A stretch of DNA of 64,000 nt from Thinopyrum elongatum (lineage: Eukaryota > Streptophyta > Magnoliopsida > Poales > Poaceae): positions 337,674,447 through 337,738,446 of the forward strand of contig CM022299.1 in the NCBI GenBank assembly GCA_011799875.1, written 5' to 3'. The notes under the pieces were generated by a model. The model did not search any database, was not told the DNA's origin, and saw only the letters and a list, made by a program, of their open reading frames with translations. Shown here in pieces: positions 1-11,100 of the stretch (positions are counted from its first letter, which is position 1; each line of letters opens with the position of its first letter). Made by a program: the position numbers and the translations under genes.

Positions 1-1737
1 GCCAAGCTCAGGATCGCAACAGAACTGGAAATCAAGAAGTTGATCATTCATGGAGATTCGCAACTTGTGGTGAGGCAAGTGAACAAGGATTATCAAAGCC
101 CATTGATGGAGGCATACGTCGAGGAAGTGATAAAGTTGGAGGAGCGCTTTGATGGATTGCAAACAGAGCACATACCGCGTGCGGAAAACAGCATTGCTGA
201 TCATCTGTCAAAGTGCGCTGTGCAAAAACTCCCTGTGGAACCAGGGGATTTTGTTCTCCACCTGACTCAACCCTCCGTATCCCCGGCAACAATGGCCAGG
301 AAGAGGAGGAAACTAGACTCCGGCAGGCCTCTCCCGGCAGAGCCCTCTGAGGTCCCCGGCAGAGAGGTTGGCGGGAACAACTCCGTTTGGCCTGGTGAGC
401 AGCACCCTCCCGCTGAAACACCTATTCCTATGGTTGAGGCATGCGCTCCCGTGAACGAGGAGGTGTCGGTAGTCCCTGTTGCCGAGCCTCAGGCTCCAAC
501 GTGGGCACGCACATAGTCCATTTCCTCCAAACAGGAGAACTTCCCGAAGAGCAAGAAGAAGCTGAAAGAGTAGCCTGGAGGGCCAGTATGTATCAGTTCG
601 TTGACGACACGCTATACAGAAGAAGGCCCAACGGAGTGAAATTGAAGTGCATTTGCTGGGAAGAAGGAAAGGAACGGTTGGCAGAGATACACAATGGTAT
701 ATGCGGCTCCCACATTGGATCGAGGGCCCTGGTTGGAAAAGCCTTCCGGCAAGGTTTTTACTGGCCCACGGCCCTCCAAGATGCAATTGAGCTAGTCACC
801 AAATGTGAAGCCTGCTAGTTCCACTCCAAGAATATCCATCAGCCTGCTCAAGCTCTCCAGACGATCCCTTTGTCATGCCCCTTCTTGGTCTGGGGGCTCG
901 ACATCTTGGGCCCCTTCCCCCGTGCTACCGGGGGCTTTTAGTTCTTGTTCGTCGCTATCAACAAGTTCACAAAGTGTCCAGAGGTGGAGCCCGTGAGGAA
1001 GGTGACCGCACAGTCAGCTATCAAGTTCTTGAAAGGATTGGTGTGCCGTTTCGGAGTACCCGCCAGGATCATCACTAACAATGGCACCCAATTCACAAGC
1101 CGTGCCTTCATGCAATACGTTCATGCCCTTGGAAGCAAAGTCTCATTTGCCTCTGTTGCCCTTCCCAGAAGCAACGGACAAGCTGAGAGGGCAAATGCTG
1201 AAGTGCTGCGAGGACTCAAGACAAGAACATTTGATAGGCTACAGAAGTACGGCAGGTGATGGATCGACGAGCTGCTGGTGGTTCTTTGGTCCCTCCGTAC
1301 GACACCAAATCGAGCTACCGGGCAGACTCCCTTCTCCCTAGTCTATGGGGCAGAAGCAGTTATCCCCATGGAACTCATATACGGATCACCTCGAGTACTT
1401 GCCTATGATAAAGTAGCGCAGGAACAGCACCGGCGTGATGACGCTGTGCTAGTTTAGGAGAACCATCTCCGGGCTGCTACGCGTGCTGCACGCTACCAGC
1501 AAGCCCTGCGTCGCTGTCACAGCCGCGGGGTTCATGCCTGGAGCTTTGAGGAAGGTGACCTTGTCCTTAGGCGTGTTCAGTCCGCCAAGGGTGAAACAAG
1601 TTGATGCTGAAGTGGGAAGGCCCTTACCGGGTAGTACGAGTCACCAGACCCGACGTAGTCCGTCTGGAGACCGAAGATGGCATTCAGTTGCAAAACTCAT
1701 GGAACATTGAGCATCTCCGTAAGTTCTACCCGTAAGG
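1..1737 (+). pseudogene. Gypsy pol remnant: RNase H and integrase
   Basis: The RNase H tail occupies roughly 1-290, with IHGDSQLVVRQVN near the start and the IPRAENSIADHLSK motif near 165-215. A linker follows, then the integrase H2C2 zinc region at about 680-820 (HNGICGSHIG ... CEAC). The integrase catalytic core spans about 890-1345, with GLDILGPFP, then IITNNGTQF where the family normally has TDNG, and SNGQAERAN supplying the Glu near 1185. The second catalytic Asp is therefore Asn (AAC at 1077-1079). Frame changes near 450-516 and 800-945, an in-frame TAG at 939-941 and a TGA near 1258 break the protein. Downstream fragments such as [16 protein letters not shown] (about 1327-1375) continue the integrase C-terminal part to about 1737. 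Function is lost. Confidence 0.88.
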
Positions 1738-2887
1738 CGCGGCTGTCGGGCCCTGTCCGACAGCCACCCTTTTGTACAAGCCTTGCCGATGTTGCATGTA
1801 ACCCTTTGTACAAAGCCAGGCGCAGACCCTAAGCAACTGATGAATAAACGAAGCACTGGGGGCCCCCGACAAGATTGCATGCATGCATAAGCATATCATG
1901 AGCATAGCATGATCATGCAAATGAGGTCGCATGTAGCACTGTTTTCATCTGCACTAAGTTGCACGGTTCTTACCGTGGACTTGATCCCGAAGAGAAGAAA
2001 TGAAGACAAGCCTACACAGCGATCCCCGGCAAGCCAAACAGATAAGTTTCTTCTTATCCATACCTATTCTGTAACGTAAAAACTTGTGCATATGAAAACC
2101 TCGTTACCTTCGAAACATAGGTGCTCCCATCCTTTGTCCCGAACATTGCTTCGGACAAGGTGGTCACAGTCGCCTTTGATGGAGAGGGTTCGACGAGGGG
2201 CCAGTCCCTTTTTATAGTTTTATGCCCGGCAGGCCTTGCCCCACGGCAGCAAACTAAGGGTACCAGTAGGATAGTTTGCCGGGGGAAACTTGTTTACTTG
2301 AACATATAGAGGCACCTCACCTCTGCATGGACATGATACATGCACAAGTACCCGGCAAGGCTTGTCTTTTTCATTAATATGCTGATAAGCAAGTACAGAT
2401 CTTACAAAGCACAAACATGGATAAAGAAGTTTACATAATTTAGACTAAAGTTTGGCAAGTGCCTACATGTTTTAGACTGAAAAAATATAAGTGCCCCGTA
2501 ATCCCTTTCTTGTCCCTCTCCTCCTAGGCACTACGGTGGGAGGTGAAGAAGGCAAAAGGAGCGCCTGGGCAGAAGCCCAGCCTGACCCCGTCAGGCCCCG
2601 TGGTGAGGAGCCTGACAAGATCGAGAGGGCGCGGGCAAAGGTGATGGTGAAGAGAGTGGCGGAAGGGTCCCCCTGGCCACCGCCACCAGGGCCAGCAGGA
2701 CGCAGTAGGGCGAACGAAGCTGCAGCCCGAGAGGAAGCCTGCCGGGGTCCAGTTGGAAGGCTGCTGGAGGAGCCGAGGGCACCACCCCCACCTCTACATC
2801 CAAATCCCAGGCAAATCGCCTTGCCGGGAAGGAGATGCAGGTGCAGATGATGGTGCCGCCGCCTGACGATGATGGTGTGGCTGGTGT
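1738..2887. other. Internal 3' region of the Gypsy element, no gene seen
   Basis: This lies between the integrase end and the antisense B3 remnant. It contains moderately GC-rich sequence with repeated CCGGCA-type motifs. I see no coding frame that looks real here. The part nearest 2888 may be the 3' untranslated region of the antisense gene. Confidence 0.5.
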
Positions 2888-3553
2888 TCAGCCAGAGTCG
2901 GAGCTGTCGTCCTCCCCATCGGTGCTGTTGTCATCACCGTCACTGTCCTCCTCATCGCTATCGCTCGAGGAGGAGCTTTCGTCGTTGATCGAGCTCTCCG
3001 CGTAGCACCCTAAGTGAGCACCCGAAGACCTTGACGGAGAGCAGATCGGCCTTCATTAGTTTAAAATGGAGGACGTGCCCCTCCGACAAGCTGTGCGTGC
3101 AAGCAAAGGTTTTCCAGCCGCGTTGGAAGAGCATAACGTGAGGAGCGAGGAAGTCCACATCCACCTGCATGCTGCCGTTGCAGCAACCCCTCATGTGCAG
3201 GTTCAATGCGCGCGGCTGTTCAAGCTCGATCACCCTCGCAAACGGAGTAGGGAGGCGGAGGCGGCCGCGCGGGGGCTTGTACAGCCTGATGATGAATTCC
3301 AGCGGTTGGTCTCCGACGTGACCCTCCATTGGGGGTTGAGTGGCCGGCAGAGGGGTGGCCCGAGCGCCCCCTCGCCCACCTCGACCCCGAGCACAATGAC
3401 GGCCGTGACCTCGCCCCTCCTACCTCCTCTTGCAGTGGGCTCTGCCCCTACATCTTCGACGGGAGGAGGGAGGCGCTGTCGAGCAGAAGCCCTCGTCTCC
3501 ACTACTGGGGTGCCATTGCTCCTCTTCCCCTCACCATGATGAAGAAATGACAA
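2888..3553 (-). pseudogene. B3 DNA-binding domain protein remnant, antisense inside the Gypsy element
   Basis: On the minus strand the frame from 3329 down reads a B3-like domain: RGRLRLPTPFARVIE, then a basic/aromatic core HMRGCCNGSMQVDVD, then RGWKTFACTHSL and GHVLHFKLMKADLLSVK ending FGCS near 3015. B3 domains are plant-specific DNA-binding modules of transcription factors. A frame change near 3015 leads into LGCYAESSINDESSSSSDS and an acidic Ser/Asp/Glu tail that ends at a TGA (2890-2888). The upstream frame (to about 3553) encodes a Pro/Arg-rich leader and is joined by another frame change near 3320. A TATA box sits at 3613-3607 on the same strand. The strand is opposite to the retrotransposon, so this is probably a captured or element-encoded antisense gene, now broken. 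B3 identity rests on pattern recognition. Confidence 0.68.
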
Positions 3554-3606
3554 CAGAAGAAAGAAGAATGAAATGGATATGAGCCTGTACCCCCGCCCGT
3601 GTCCCC

Positions 3607-3613
3607 TTTTATA
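3607..3613 (-). promoter_or_regulatory. TATA box of the antisense B3 gene
   Basis: The minus strand reads CCTTATAAAAGGGGAC here, about 70 nt upstream of the first minus-strand ATG (3537). Spacing and direction fit a promoter for the antisense gene, not for the retrotransposon. Confidence 0.5.
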
Positions 3614-4091
3614 AGGAAAACGAGGCCGGGGGCTGGCTCCCTACTCAGGGGGAGCGACCGCCCCGCTACGCCAATTCGGCTCCCTCCCGCGCCCCCAACG
3701 GCTCGTGGAATCGAGGCCGACCCCGTGCGCCAATCCATGGCTTCTGGATTTTTGCCATGGCACGCGTCTTCACGCTCTCCGCGTCCACCACCAAACCAGC
3801 ACAATGCATGCTGCACACATGGCGGAAACGGCAGAAGCGGGGAAGATAGTGGAATGGCGGTTACCGCCCTGTGACCGTGGGGCATGGGTAGCCCACGGAT
3901 CGTGGCTTACTAACCTCCATACTACATCTCGCATGACGCGCGGAAAAACCAGAAATTGACTCAAGCACATGTTAATGGAGAAGCAAAGAAGATATCAAAG
4001 GATGAGCTACCGCAACCCGCTCGCCTGTGTACTAGACAGGTCCTACCCCGACGACGCTCGACAGCGCGTTCAGGCCAGGCCTAGGGGCTCC

Positions 4092-5007
4092 TGTCAGTGC
4101 AACAAACCCCCAGGTGTGTTGCCCGGACTGTACACAGGCTCAAGAGCAAGGTTACGACATTCAAGACAAGGCCAAGCAGAAGAGATGGCGCTTTGAGAAA
4201 TCAAAGGGCAGATCAAGAAGACCAAGACCAACCAAATAAGCAAGATATCAATAAGGAAAAACCTCCCTTGCCGGGCAGGCGAGCCTGGCAGGGTGGAGGT
4301 TACCCCAAGACAAGCCTCAAGACTCCCCCGGCAGGCTTGCCGGGGACGCCAATGGCGGATTACCCCGCCAAAGCTCCACCGCTCCACCTCACAGCAATGC
4401 AAGTCACCCATCGGTGCGGTGTCGAGCCCCCAAGTGACTAAGTGGTTGTTACTTGGTACGTGGCAGGCCATTTCTGAGGAAGATCATCCCTAAATGACGC
4501 CCGTCTAGGCGACATGTCGCGCGGGTAGGCGAAAAGGTGGCTAAATGGCATGGCAAGGCTTGCCAGGCTACGCCACGATGTGACACTAAGCGGCGCATTT
4601 AATGCACCCTGTCCTGTCTGCAGAGTTAGGTATGATACCACTGTGGCTATCTAATCAGTGCATAATGACTGTTTTGCCATTGTGGTGACCCGTTGACCTA
4701 TAAAAGGAGGGCCGTGGCTACCTTGGAAAGGATTCGGACCCTTTTACGCTCGTACGCGCATAGCTTCTCTCGCCCCGAGGCGACCTTGCCGGGCTAGAGT
4801 GCTGCGTCTCCACCACGGTCCTTTCATCAATCCACCAAAGCAGGAGTAGGGTTTTACGCCTCGCGGCGGCCCGAACCTGGGTAAAACTGCCTGTGTCATC
4901 ATTGCCGTGCTGCTCTATGCTTTCCGCTCTTTGTGCAATGTGCTCTGCCCCCTTGCCAAACTACAAGGGGCCGATGGCCCCATTGGTGGCCGTCTGATAC
5001 CATGACA
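4092..5007 (+). repeat. 3' LTR of the Gypsy element
   Basis: The LTR begins TGTCAGTGC and ends CATGACA, giving TGTCA/TGACA inverted termini. A TATA box (TATAAAA) lies at 4699-4705. The downstream motif AGCAGGAGTAGGGTTTTACG ... CGAACCTGGGTAAA (about 4840-4887) also occurs in the other two LTR families of this window and probably marks the R/U5 region. The 5-nt palindromic ends support these limits, but without the 5' LTR they are not proven. Confidence 0.65.
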
Positions 5008-5905
5008 CGAACTTTGATATGGAATCTCACCATGATCCACACCATAACACACACATGTCAAAGATGAATCCACCTTCAGTCCGATGCCTCTCGTTGTCGG
5101 TGGAAACTGAAAACCTTTGCGGGCTAAGGAATGGGCACATCGCTGCTAACTGCACGAGGGAGTGTCCGAGAGGACCACCAATGCATGCATGTGGCCCGAA
5201 CATGTATGTATGAAAGGGTTGTGTAATGCTTTAAATAACCAATTCACGACTTTGATGTGGCATATATACATGACTCACAAAATGATCAATAATTAATCCC
5301 ACGTCACGGAGGCTCACGACGTGTACTGATGGAACCCCCCCCCCCCACACACACACACACAAGACACACATCCCGCACCACCACCTCCACTCCAAGGCAT
5401 GTCAAACTTTTTCTGCAGTGAACATATGACCAAAGGAGTGTCGTGTTAAAGTTCGAAAAAAACAGAGATCATTCGACCCGTTTTATACATTGATTGATTT
5501 CCTAGGGATTTAATGTGCAAAAATCAAATTTGAGCTACATGTGCACCAAAATGGATTGCAAAATCATATGTGTGTCCCTGGGTGCATGTTTGCCCGTGAA
5601 AGAAATTTCAAAACATTGAGAATGTTGATTTTTAAAATTCAGTAAATCCAAAACTTAGTGAAATTCATGAAACTTATCGTGGTGTCATATATGGACACCA
5701 GTAGACTGTGATATTGTATTTTTCCCGTGAAATTTGAGACAAGCTTTGATATAATCTACTTACAAACGGGAGATTGTTAATAACTGGCAACCAATATCTC
5801 ATACGGAATATTTATTCGGACCGTGTGCGTTAGACCGTGCCATGCTTCGGTTAAGCAGTAAAGCGGCAGAATAAATCTTCAAAAAAACAAAAAAATATAC
5901 GTGCC
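5008..5905. other. Intergenic sequence with a C/AC tract and a dispersed repeat
   Basis: No coding frame is supported. A run of C followed by (AC)n lies at about 5335-5361. From about 5430 to 5830 the sequence resembles 8960-9480 (shared strings such as AGTAAATCCAAAACT, CATGAAACTT, TGGTGTCAT and CTTACAAAC), so the F-box pseudogene is flanked by two copies of one dispersed repeat. Confidence 0.6.
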
Positions 5906-5909
5906 GCCA

Positions 5910-6135
5910 CGCGCCCCGTGTGGCGTGCGAGCAGGCGTGAGTTCACGGGATGCATGTGAGCAGTCCGCCGCGCAAGCAGCCTGGGAGGCGTGTGTGCAGG
6001 TGTGTGAATTGACGGGAGGCGTTTTCGTTGCGCAGTGTCATCGGGAGGCGTGTGAGTAGCTGTGTGAAATGATGGTATAGGAATGCCAGAAGTCCACCGC
6101 GCAGGCTCACCGGGAGGCGAGACAGCCTTTGACCA
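5910..6135 (+). repeat. GC-rich degenerate tandem repeat upstream of the F-box pseudogene
   Basis: Units built on CGCGCAGGCTCACCGGGAGGCG and GGGAGGCGTGTGAG recur three to four times. The same motif, in the same orientation relative to the downstream gene, lies upstream of the minus-strand pseudogene at 19745-20395 (there at about 20560-20690). Both are followed by a GCCTTTGAC...CTTATTAATGGC-like stretch, so this may be a shared promoter-proximal repeat. Confidence 0.6.
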
Positions 6136-6248
6136 CCGCCCGCCTTGCTCCCACTGGTCCTTATTAATGGCCCGCCCGAGCTGCCGGCCATAATAGGCGG
6201 CCGCACCCCCGGTCCACAGTGGTCACCAATGTCTGGACTCTGGAGTGT

Positions 6249-8514
6249 ATGAGGATGCCGCCGAAGCACACCATCGGAGGGAGTGGCGACACCGGGGCTG
6301 GTGAAGCACCTGCGCAACATGTGAAGCTGGGCAGAGAGGTTGCCGTCGCTGCCGACGAGGTCTTGGGCGGGCAGCAGCATGACCTTAACTTCGTTGGCAC
6401 CGTCGTGCCCCCCCAGCCGGAGCCAGAGGTCAACAGCAACTCCAGCAACGACTGTGAGTCCAACGGAAAACCGGTTAGTCATCTATATACCCATTTGTGC
6501 GGCAAACATATCATGTGTTTTCTCTGGTTACTCCCCCCCCCCCTCTCTAATTTTTTTGGAATACAAATCGTATGGTTATGTTCTCTCAGTCCATGAAATC
6601 GGAGTAATTAAGATCCGTTATATGCACGTAGTGTATTGATGGTTTGAATGGTATCCATATAGGGTTAGTGATTAATTGTTTGTTCTGTACAAATGATTTT
6701 TGCTAATAATCCGACTAGGGTTAGTGCGCGTGCTAATAATTTGTGGCCAGATCTTGAGAATTGATTTTGAATGTCCTACATATATGTTTGTGCCTTTTTT
6801 CTTCCAGATCTTGAGAATTGATTTTGAATGTCCTACATATATGTTTCTACCATTTTTTTCTTTCAGATTGGTATGTACACAGATGAGGCTCCAGCCAGCG
6901 CTGCCGTCAGATGTAGATCCTGGACCCGGCAGCGCGGCCAGAAGCGGCCACGCCCCCTGGACCTGAGGAACTAGTAGAATCTCCGGCGGACCACATCAGC
7001 GATCTCCCGGACGCCATCCTTGGGGAGATCATCTCCCTTCTCCCCACAAAGGATGGCTGCCACACACAAGTCCTCACATCTCGGTGGCGCACTCAGTGGC
7101 GTGTCGCACCTCTTAATCTCGACTATCATCAGCTATATGTTGATGATGATTCTGAACTCCCCAGAGCCATCATCTCCTCCCACCAGGGCTCCGTGCAATG
7201 CATCTGCATCCCGGCATGCTACCTACTAGACATACCCTGCACGGTGGCCGCCTGGCTAACATCCCGTCAATTCGATAAACTCCAACAGCTTGAGTTCTAC
7301 CATTACTACAGCGATAGGTTACCACCAAGAGCTGCATCTGTGCCCTCACCACCTATGCCCATCTCATGGTTTTCCTCCTCTCTCCACACCGCCACCTTGA
7401 CCCGGTACCATCTAGCAGATAATCTGGTACAAATGCTTCGACTCCCACTGCTGAAAAAACTTGCGCTTGTGTTGGTTGATCTGTCGGTGGCCTCACTGCA
7501 CATCATCATCCACTCTAGCTGCCCTACACTGGAGCGTTTGGTGCTTGTTTTTGGAAAAGGAATCCATATCCCTTGTCTCAAAATAAAGTCGCCTCACCTT
7601 GTAAGTATTGGAATTCATTTTGAAGGACAGGAGCTCATCATCGAAGATGCCCCTTCACTTCAAAGGTTGCTCCTTGATTGTTGTTATAAACCTTCGCAAA
7701 TAACTGTGGTCTCTGCGCCTAAACCGGAGACCTTGGGTGCAATTCGTGATCCGTTTAAATGGTTCGAGATGGTGTTTACCTCCACACCTATTGAGGTACT
7801 GTATATTATTAACATACACTTTTGTAATTTGCATTTTTCATTTGTGCGCATAAGTTAAGTATCATCTTGGAGTACACTTTCAGTGCTAATATTATGTTCT
7901 ATGCTCAACGAAGAGCTTGTCCATCCTATCAGTGGTGGTGGATTCTGTCAAGACCTTATATAACAGTATGTGGTGTTTTGATCTCAACATCATTATTGCC
8001 TTGCTCCAATGCTTTCCATGTCTGGAGAGTTTGTATATAAAGGTGATGATTTCACGCACATTGAAAGCCCATATATAATGTACTATAATTAATCTTTCAG
8101 CTATCGCTCTTTTAACAGAATCTCTTTTAGACATTAACTATTTTCAATCTTCATCTCTATTTAGGCACTAACACATGGAGAAAAAGGTATAACCAATCAA
8201 TGGTGCAAGAAGCACTGAGATTTTCTCAGATCTCATGACATTCGTTTGAAGACAGTAACGCTGGAACGATATGCATCCAACAATGCAAACACTAGCTTCG
8301 TCACATTCTTCATGTTGAATGCGAGGCACTATTGTCCGTGAGGATTAAGTTTTTCGACAAGAAATTTCTCACGGCTGCAAGTGTTGAACAACATAAAAAG
8401 AAGTTTCAGGTGGACCTAAGGGCTTCTGATCGTGCTCGGCTTCTATTTACAATAGCTTGTCATCATCATGGAGCACTAGAATTTTTGTACTGGGATCTTG
8501 ATTTTATGGATTAG
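6249..8514 (+). pseudogene. F-box / LRR / FBD-domain protein pseudogene
   Basis: Four exons can be traced. Exon 1 is 6249-6453 (donor GTGAGT) and exon 2 is 6883-7795 (acceptor ACACAG, donor GTACTG). Exon 3 ends at 8042 and exon 4 is 8165-8514. Exon 2 contains a classical plant F-box core, DHISDLPDAILGEIISLLPT, then LTSRWRTQWR and leucine-rich segments (CPTLERLVLVFG, PSLQRLLLDCC). Exons 3-4 encode an FBD-like end (RCFPCLEKLY-type QCFPCLESLYIK, then HDIRLKTVTLE). F-box proteins are substrate receptors of SCF ubiquitin ligases, and FBD marks a large expanded plant class. The gene is dead: a one-base loss near 6965 runs into TAG at 6972, TGA at 8216-8218 replaces an expected Arg codon, and a further frame change lies near 8325. 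Exon 3 start is uncertain. Confidence 0.85.
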
Positions 8515-9469
8515 ACCGATCCATTTTATTGTGACTGCCGAAAACTTTGGTTGAGTTAGATGTCATTGTCCTGTTCAATCTGGATTTTGTCTAAACCTGA
8601 CGAGCAATTAATCCTTGTGCTTTTGTACTATTTGTAAGCTGGAGTTAGATATTGTTGCCCTTTTCAACTCGGCTTTGACCAATATTTTCTTTCATACTAG
8701 GCCAATGGCTTGCCATTTCTTTAATTAAGACATAAATATTATAAGCATTCACAACATAGGGAAAGAACATCACTCTCGTGGGATCCTTGAGATCTTTGTT
8801 CATTACAGAACCCGCAAGTTCTTAGCCCCCACCAGCACCCACAAACTTATTTTCAGCTAGCACACCAAATGGGCTGTAATTCTTAATAAGAAAAGCTGCA
8901 TGGTAGTGACAGATTTGGATTTGTCGTTTGGGACCCATGAGGAAAAAGCCTATCCAGGGCGGTGCCGACTCGACAGTAAACATTGAGAAACCTGGTTTTA
9001 AAATTACTGTAAATCCAAAACTCGCCTCAAAATCATGAAACTTGGCATGGTGTTATGACATGGCACCAACATGTTGTGGTAAAAAATTAGTCCAATTTGG
9101 GACAAGTTTTGGTATAAACTTCTTACAAACTCGAGCTTCTCTCAAAAAGGCTCATGGTTCCGAGAGGGAACTTGTCACATATGTGTGCGAAACGACAAAC
9201 GATGTCGCTTCCCGCCTTGATTTATTTTACAGAGGCAACATGCAACTATAGGAGCGTCATCCTAAAAATATGAAATTATTCAGGGTTCGTTTTGCCTTTT
9301 AATACATTATTTGTGTTTTCTAGGCATTTTGGAACATACTTTGGTGTGTGCAAAGGTCATGTGTGTACTAGCTACCTATGTAATTGGATGTTCAATTTGT
9401 TTATGGAATCAAGTCCTTATAAGTTATAAGTGCATATGCTGTTGTTCTGTGTGCAATGACATCGCACAC
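8515..9469. other. 3' flank of the F-box pseudogene with a dispersed repeat
   Basis: No supported gene. About 8960-9340 matches the repeat seen at 5430-5830 (ACTGTAAATCCAAAACT, TCATGAAACTTGGCATGGTG, TTGGGACAAGTTTTGGTATA). This repeat style occurs inside Triticeae CACTA elements, so it may belong with the following element. Confidence 0.5.
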
Positions 9470-10135
9470 AGACCATACTAGGGAACCCGTCGGTGATGAT
9501 TTCATCAATCGCTGACAATTGTATACCAGCAAGCATTTGCCCACAACACATATGGCTTATTAGCAGCAATCGTCTATGTTATTATCGGTCTTCGCACACA
9601 TTTCTGATTACAGACCTGTTTGCTGCGTATCACACACATCTTGTTAAATAGAACCGTTTCTGTTCTTTTGGCTCAAAGCAAACAGTTCATCCGAGTGAAC
9701 CGTATGCCGTATATCGCACACACCTTGATATGGCTGACCATTTCTTTTGTGTTGCCTAATCACAAACAGTTCATCCGAGTTAACTGTATGCCGTATATCG
9801 CACACAGCTTCATCTGGCTGCCCGTTTTTGTTGTTTCGCCTAATCACAAACAGTTTATCCGAGTGAACTGTATGCCGTATATGGCACACGCCTTCATCTG
9901 GCTGCCCGTTTCTGTTGTTCTGCCTCATCGCAAACAGTTCATTGAACTGAACCGTATGCCTCGCATCACACATGCAACTAAAACCTGAACCATGTTTGAT
10001 GTATCCGCCATCGCAAATGTTTTGCACCTTTTTTGACGGTTTTTTACTTCACTGTTTGTGATTAATGCATCGCACACAGTTTCGTCGAAGGGTCTTTGAT
10101 TGTAGTGTCGCGTTAGCAGCATCCTGCCGTAGTGC
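9470..10135. mobile_element. CACTA-like non-autonomous element with subterminal tandem repeats
   Basis: The right edge reads CTGCCGTAGTG (minus strand CACTACGGCAGGATGC), ending at 10135. The left edge near 9474 reads CATACTAGGGAACCCG, which could be a decayed CACTAC terminus. Between them lie alternating CGCACACAG motifs and an 84-bp tandem repeat, typical of CACTA subterminal arrays. A 3-bp duplication is not seen with these limits, so the ends, and the superfamily, are provisional. Confidence 0.45.
9681..9975. repeat. 84-bp tandem repeat, about 3.5 copies
   Basis: AACAGTTCATCCGAGT starts at 9681, 9765, 9849 (as AACAGTTTATCC) and 9933: an exact 84-bp spacing three times. Because 84 is a multiple of three, open frames persist on both strands; these are not taken as genes. 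Confidence 0.9.
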
Positions 10136-10264
10136 GTGCCTGAAAAGCGCAACCAAGCTTTGCTCGTCTTGACTATCCAGTTTGGTCATTGCCTATTTAA
10201 AAGAATGAAATCTTTATTCTTCTGTTAGCAGAAACATAGGCACTAATTACCATGAATAACATTA

Positions 10265-11100
10265 GTACATTACTTACACGTAAGTTGCAGATGAAGATTG
10301 GAAATTGTTCTTTGTCTCTGGTATAATCTTTCAATGAAGGAAAGATGCGCACAAAGTTCCTGACAACAATAAAAGCTTCGTCTGTAAACTGGGAAGAAGT
10401 GGAACATGGGTCCTATTTGCTGCAATTGGGGCTCTCTCTCTCTTTCGAAAAGGGATTTGACAACTGGAGTTGGTGTACTCTTTGCCGGAATGGGGTTTTT
10501 GCATCGTAGAGCTGGTGCTATATCAACTGGCATCATCATACTATTTGCTGTAGTTGGGGTCTGCTAAGTTGAGGCATTTGAGATGGCCAGTGAAGTAGGG
10601 CTATAGTCTGCGAGAGTTGGGTCTGTGTTTTGTGGGTTTGGTGATATTGCCACTACACCTAATGGGCTATTTGATTTATCAGGTGTGACTACCTTTTCCA
10701 AATACTTTGCTCGTGCTCCTTCGCGATCAGCAATCGCCCTCTTCCTTTTGAACGTCTAATACACAAGAACAACATTTGAATGGAGAAATATGGTACGATG
10801 ACAGATGGAATATGTACTAAAAATGGATAGTCATGGCATATTCACATAGACGATGTGTAAACTAAGCAAATGGCAGTGCAACAAAGTAGAAGCAATGCAA
10901 AGCATCATTTGCAAGATATGTGCGACCAATATAATCTTGCAAAGTTAGAGCAAGCACCTTGATGGGTGAATAAGATAGGGCATCTGCCCCTGACTCCTCC
11001 ACTAGGGAGCTGCATTGACTTAGGTCTCCCTCTAGCTCAAAATCATTGAACATGAATCTGTAGGTGGAGAGCGCGTGCATTGCATTGCATCCAGACAGGA
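10265..11100 (-). pseudogene. Broken multi-exon gene, family of the CACTA-borne gene at 48981-54355 (copy B)
   Basis: Two exons are clear on the minus strand. The first, about 11100 to 10958, ends in EESGADALSYSPIK before a GTGCTTGC donor; it parallels DSDAADHSYLPPK and TDDQSYSPTE, which end exons of the gene at 51490 and 51957. The next begins at 10755 after an AG acceptor and reads TFKRKRAIADREGARAKYLE, then a Pro/Thr-rich stretch (PTTANSMMMPVDIAPALR) matching PTPADSNPVPVDTAPSP of the + copy. An in-frame TAG lies at 10566-10564. Nothing further downstream survives: the copy stops near 10200, next to the CACTA-like element ending at 10135. The function is not known; a TNPA-like transposon accessory protein is the leading guess. 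Confidence 0.6.

Larger units (their letters stand above)
1..5007 (+). mobile_element. Gypsy LTR retrotransposon, 3' portion (5' part outside window)
   Basis: Reading order on + is RNase H tail, zinc-binding H2C2 region and integrase core, ending near 1737, then about 2.35 kb without polyprotein, then an LTR at 4092-5007. That order (RNase H then integrase, then LTR) is the Gypsy/Ty3 arrangement. The 5' LTR, gag, protease and RT would lie upstream, so the target duplication cannot be tested. The 1738-4091 stretch carries an antisense B3-domain gene remnant with its own TATA box, so this is not a plain 3' UTR. Stops and frameshifts in pol show that the copy is dead. The family name is not assigned. 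Confidence 0.85.

Noticed and set aside
9620..10027. 122-codon + frame and 127-codon minus frame over the same bases
   Set aside because: Both follow from the 84-bp period of a subterminal repeat; neither has codon bias or domains.
9474..10135. Firm CACTA limits with a 3-bp duplication
   Set aside because: Flanks (GAC against CGT) do not match and the left terminus is degenerate, so only a provisional element is reported.
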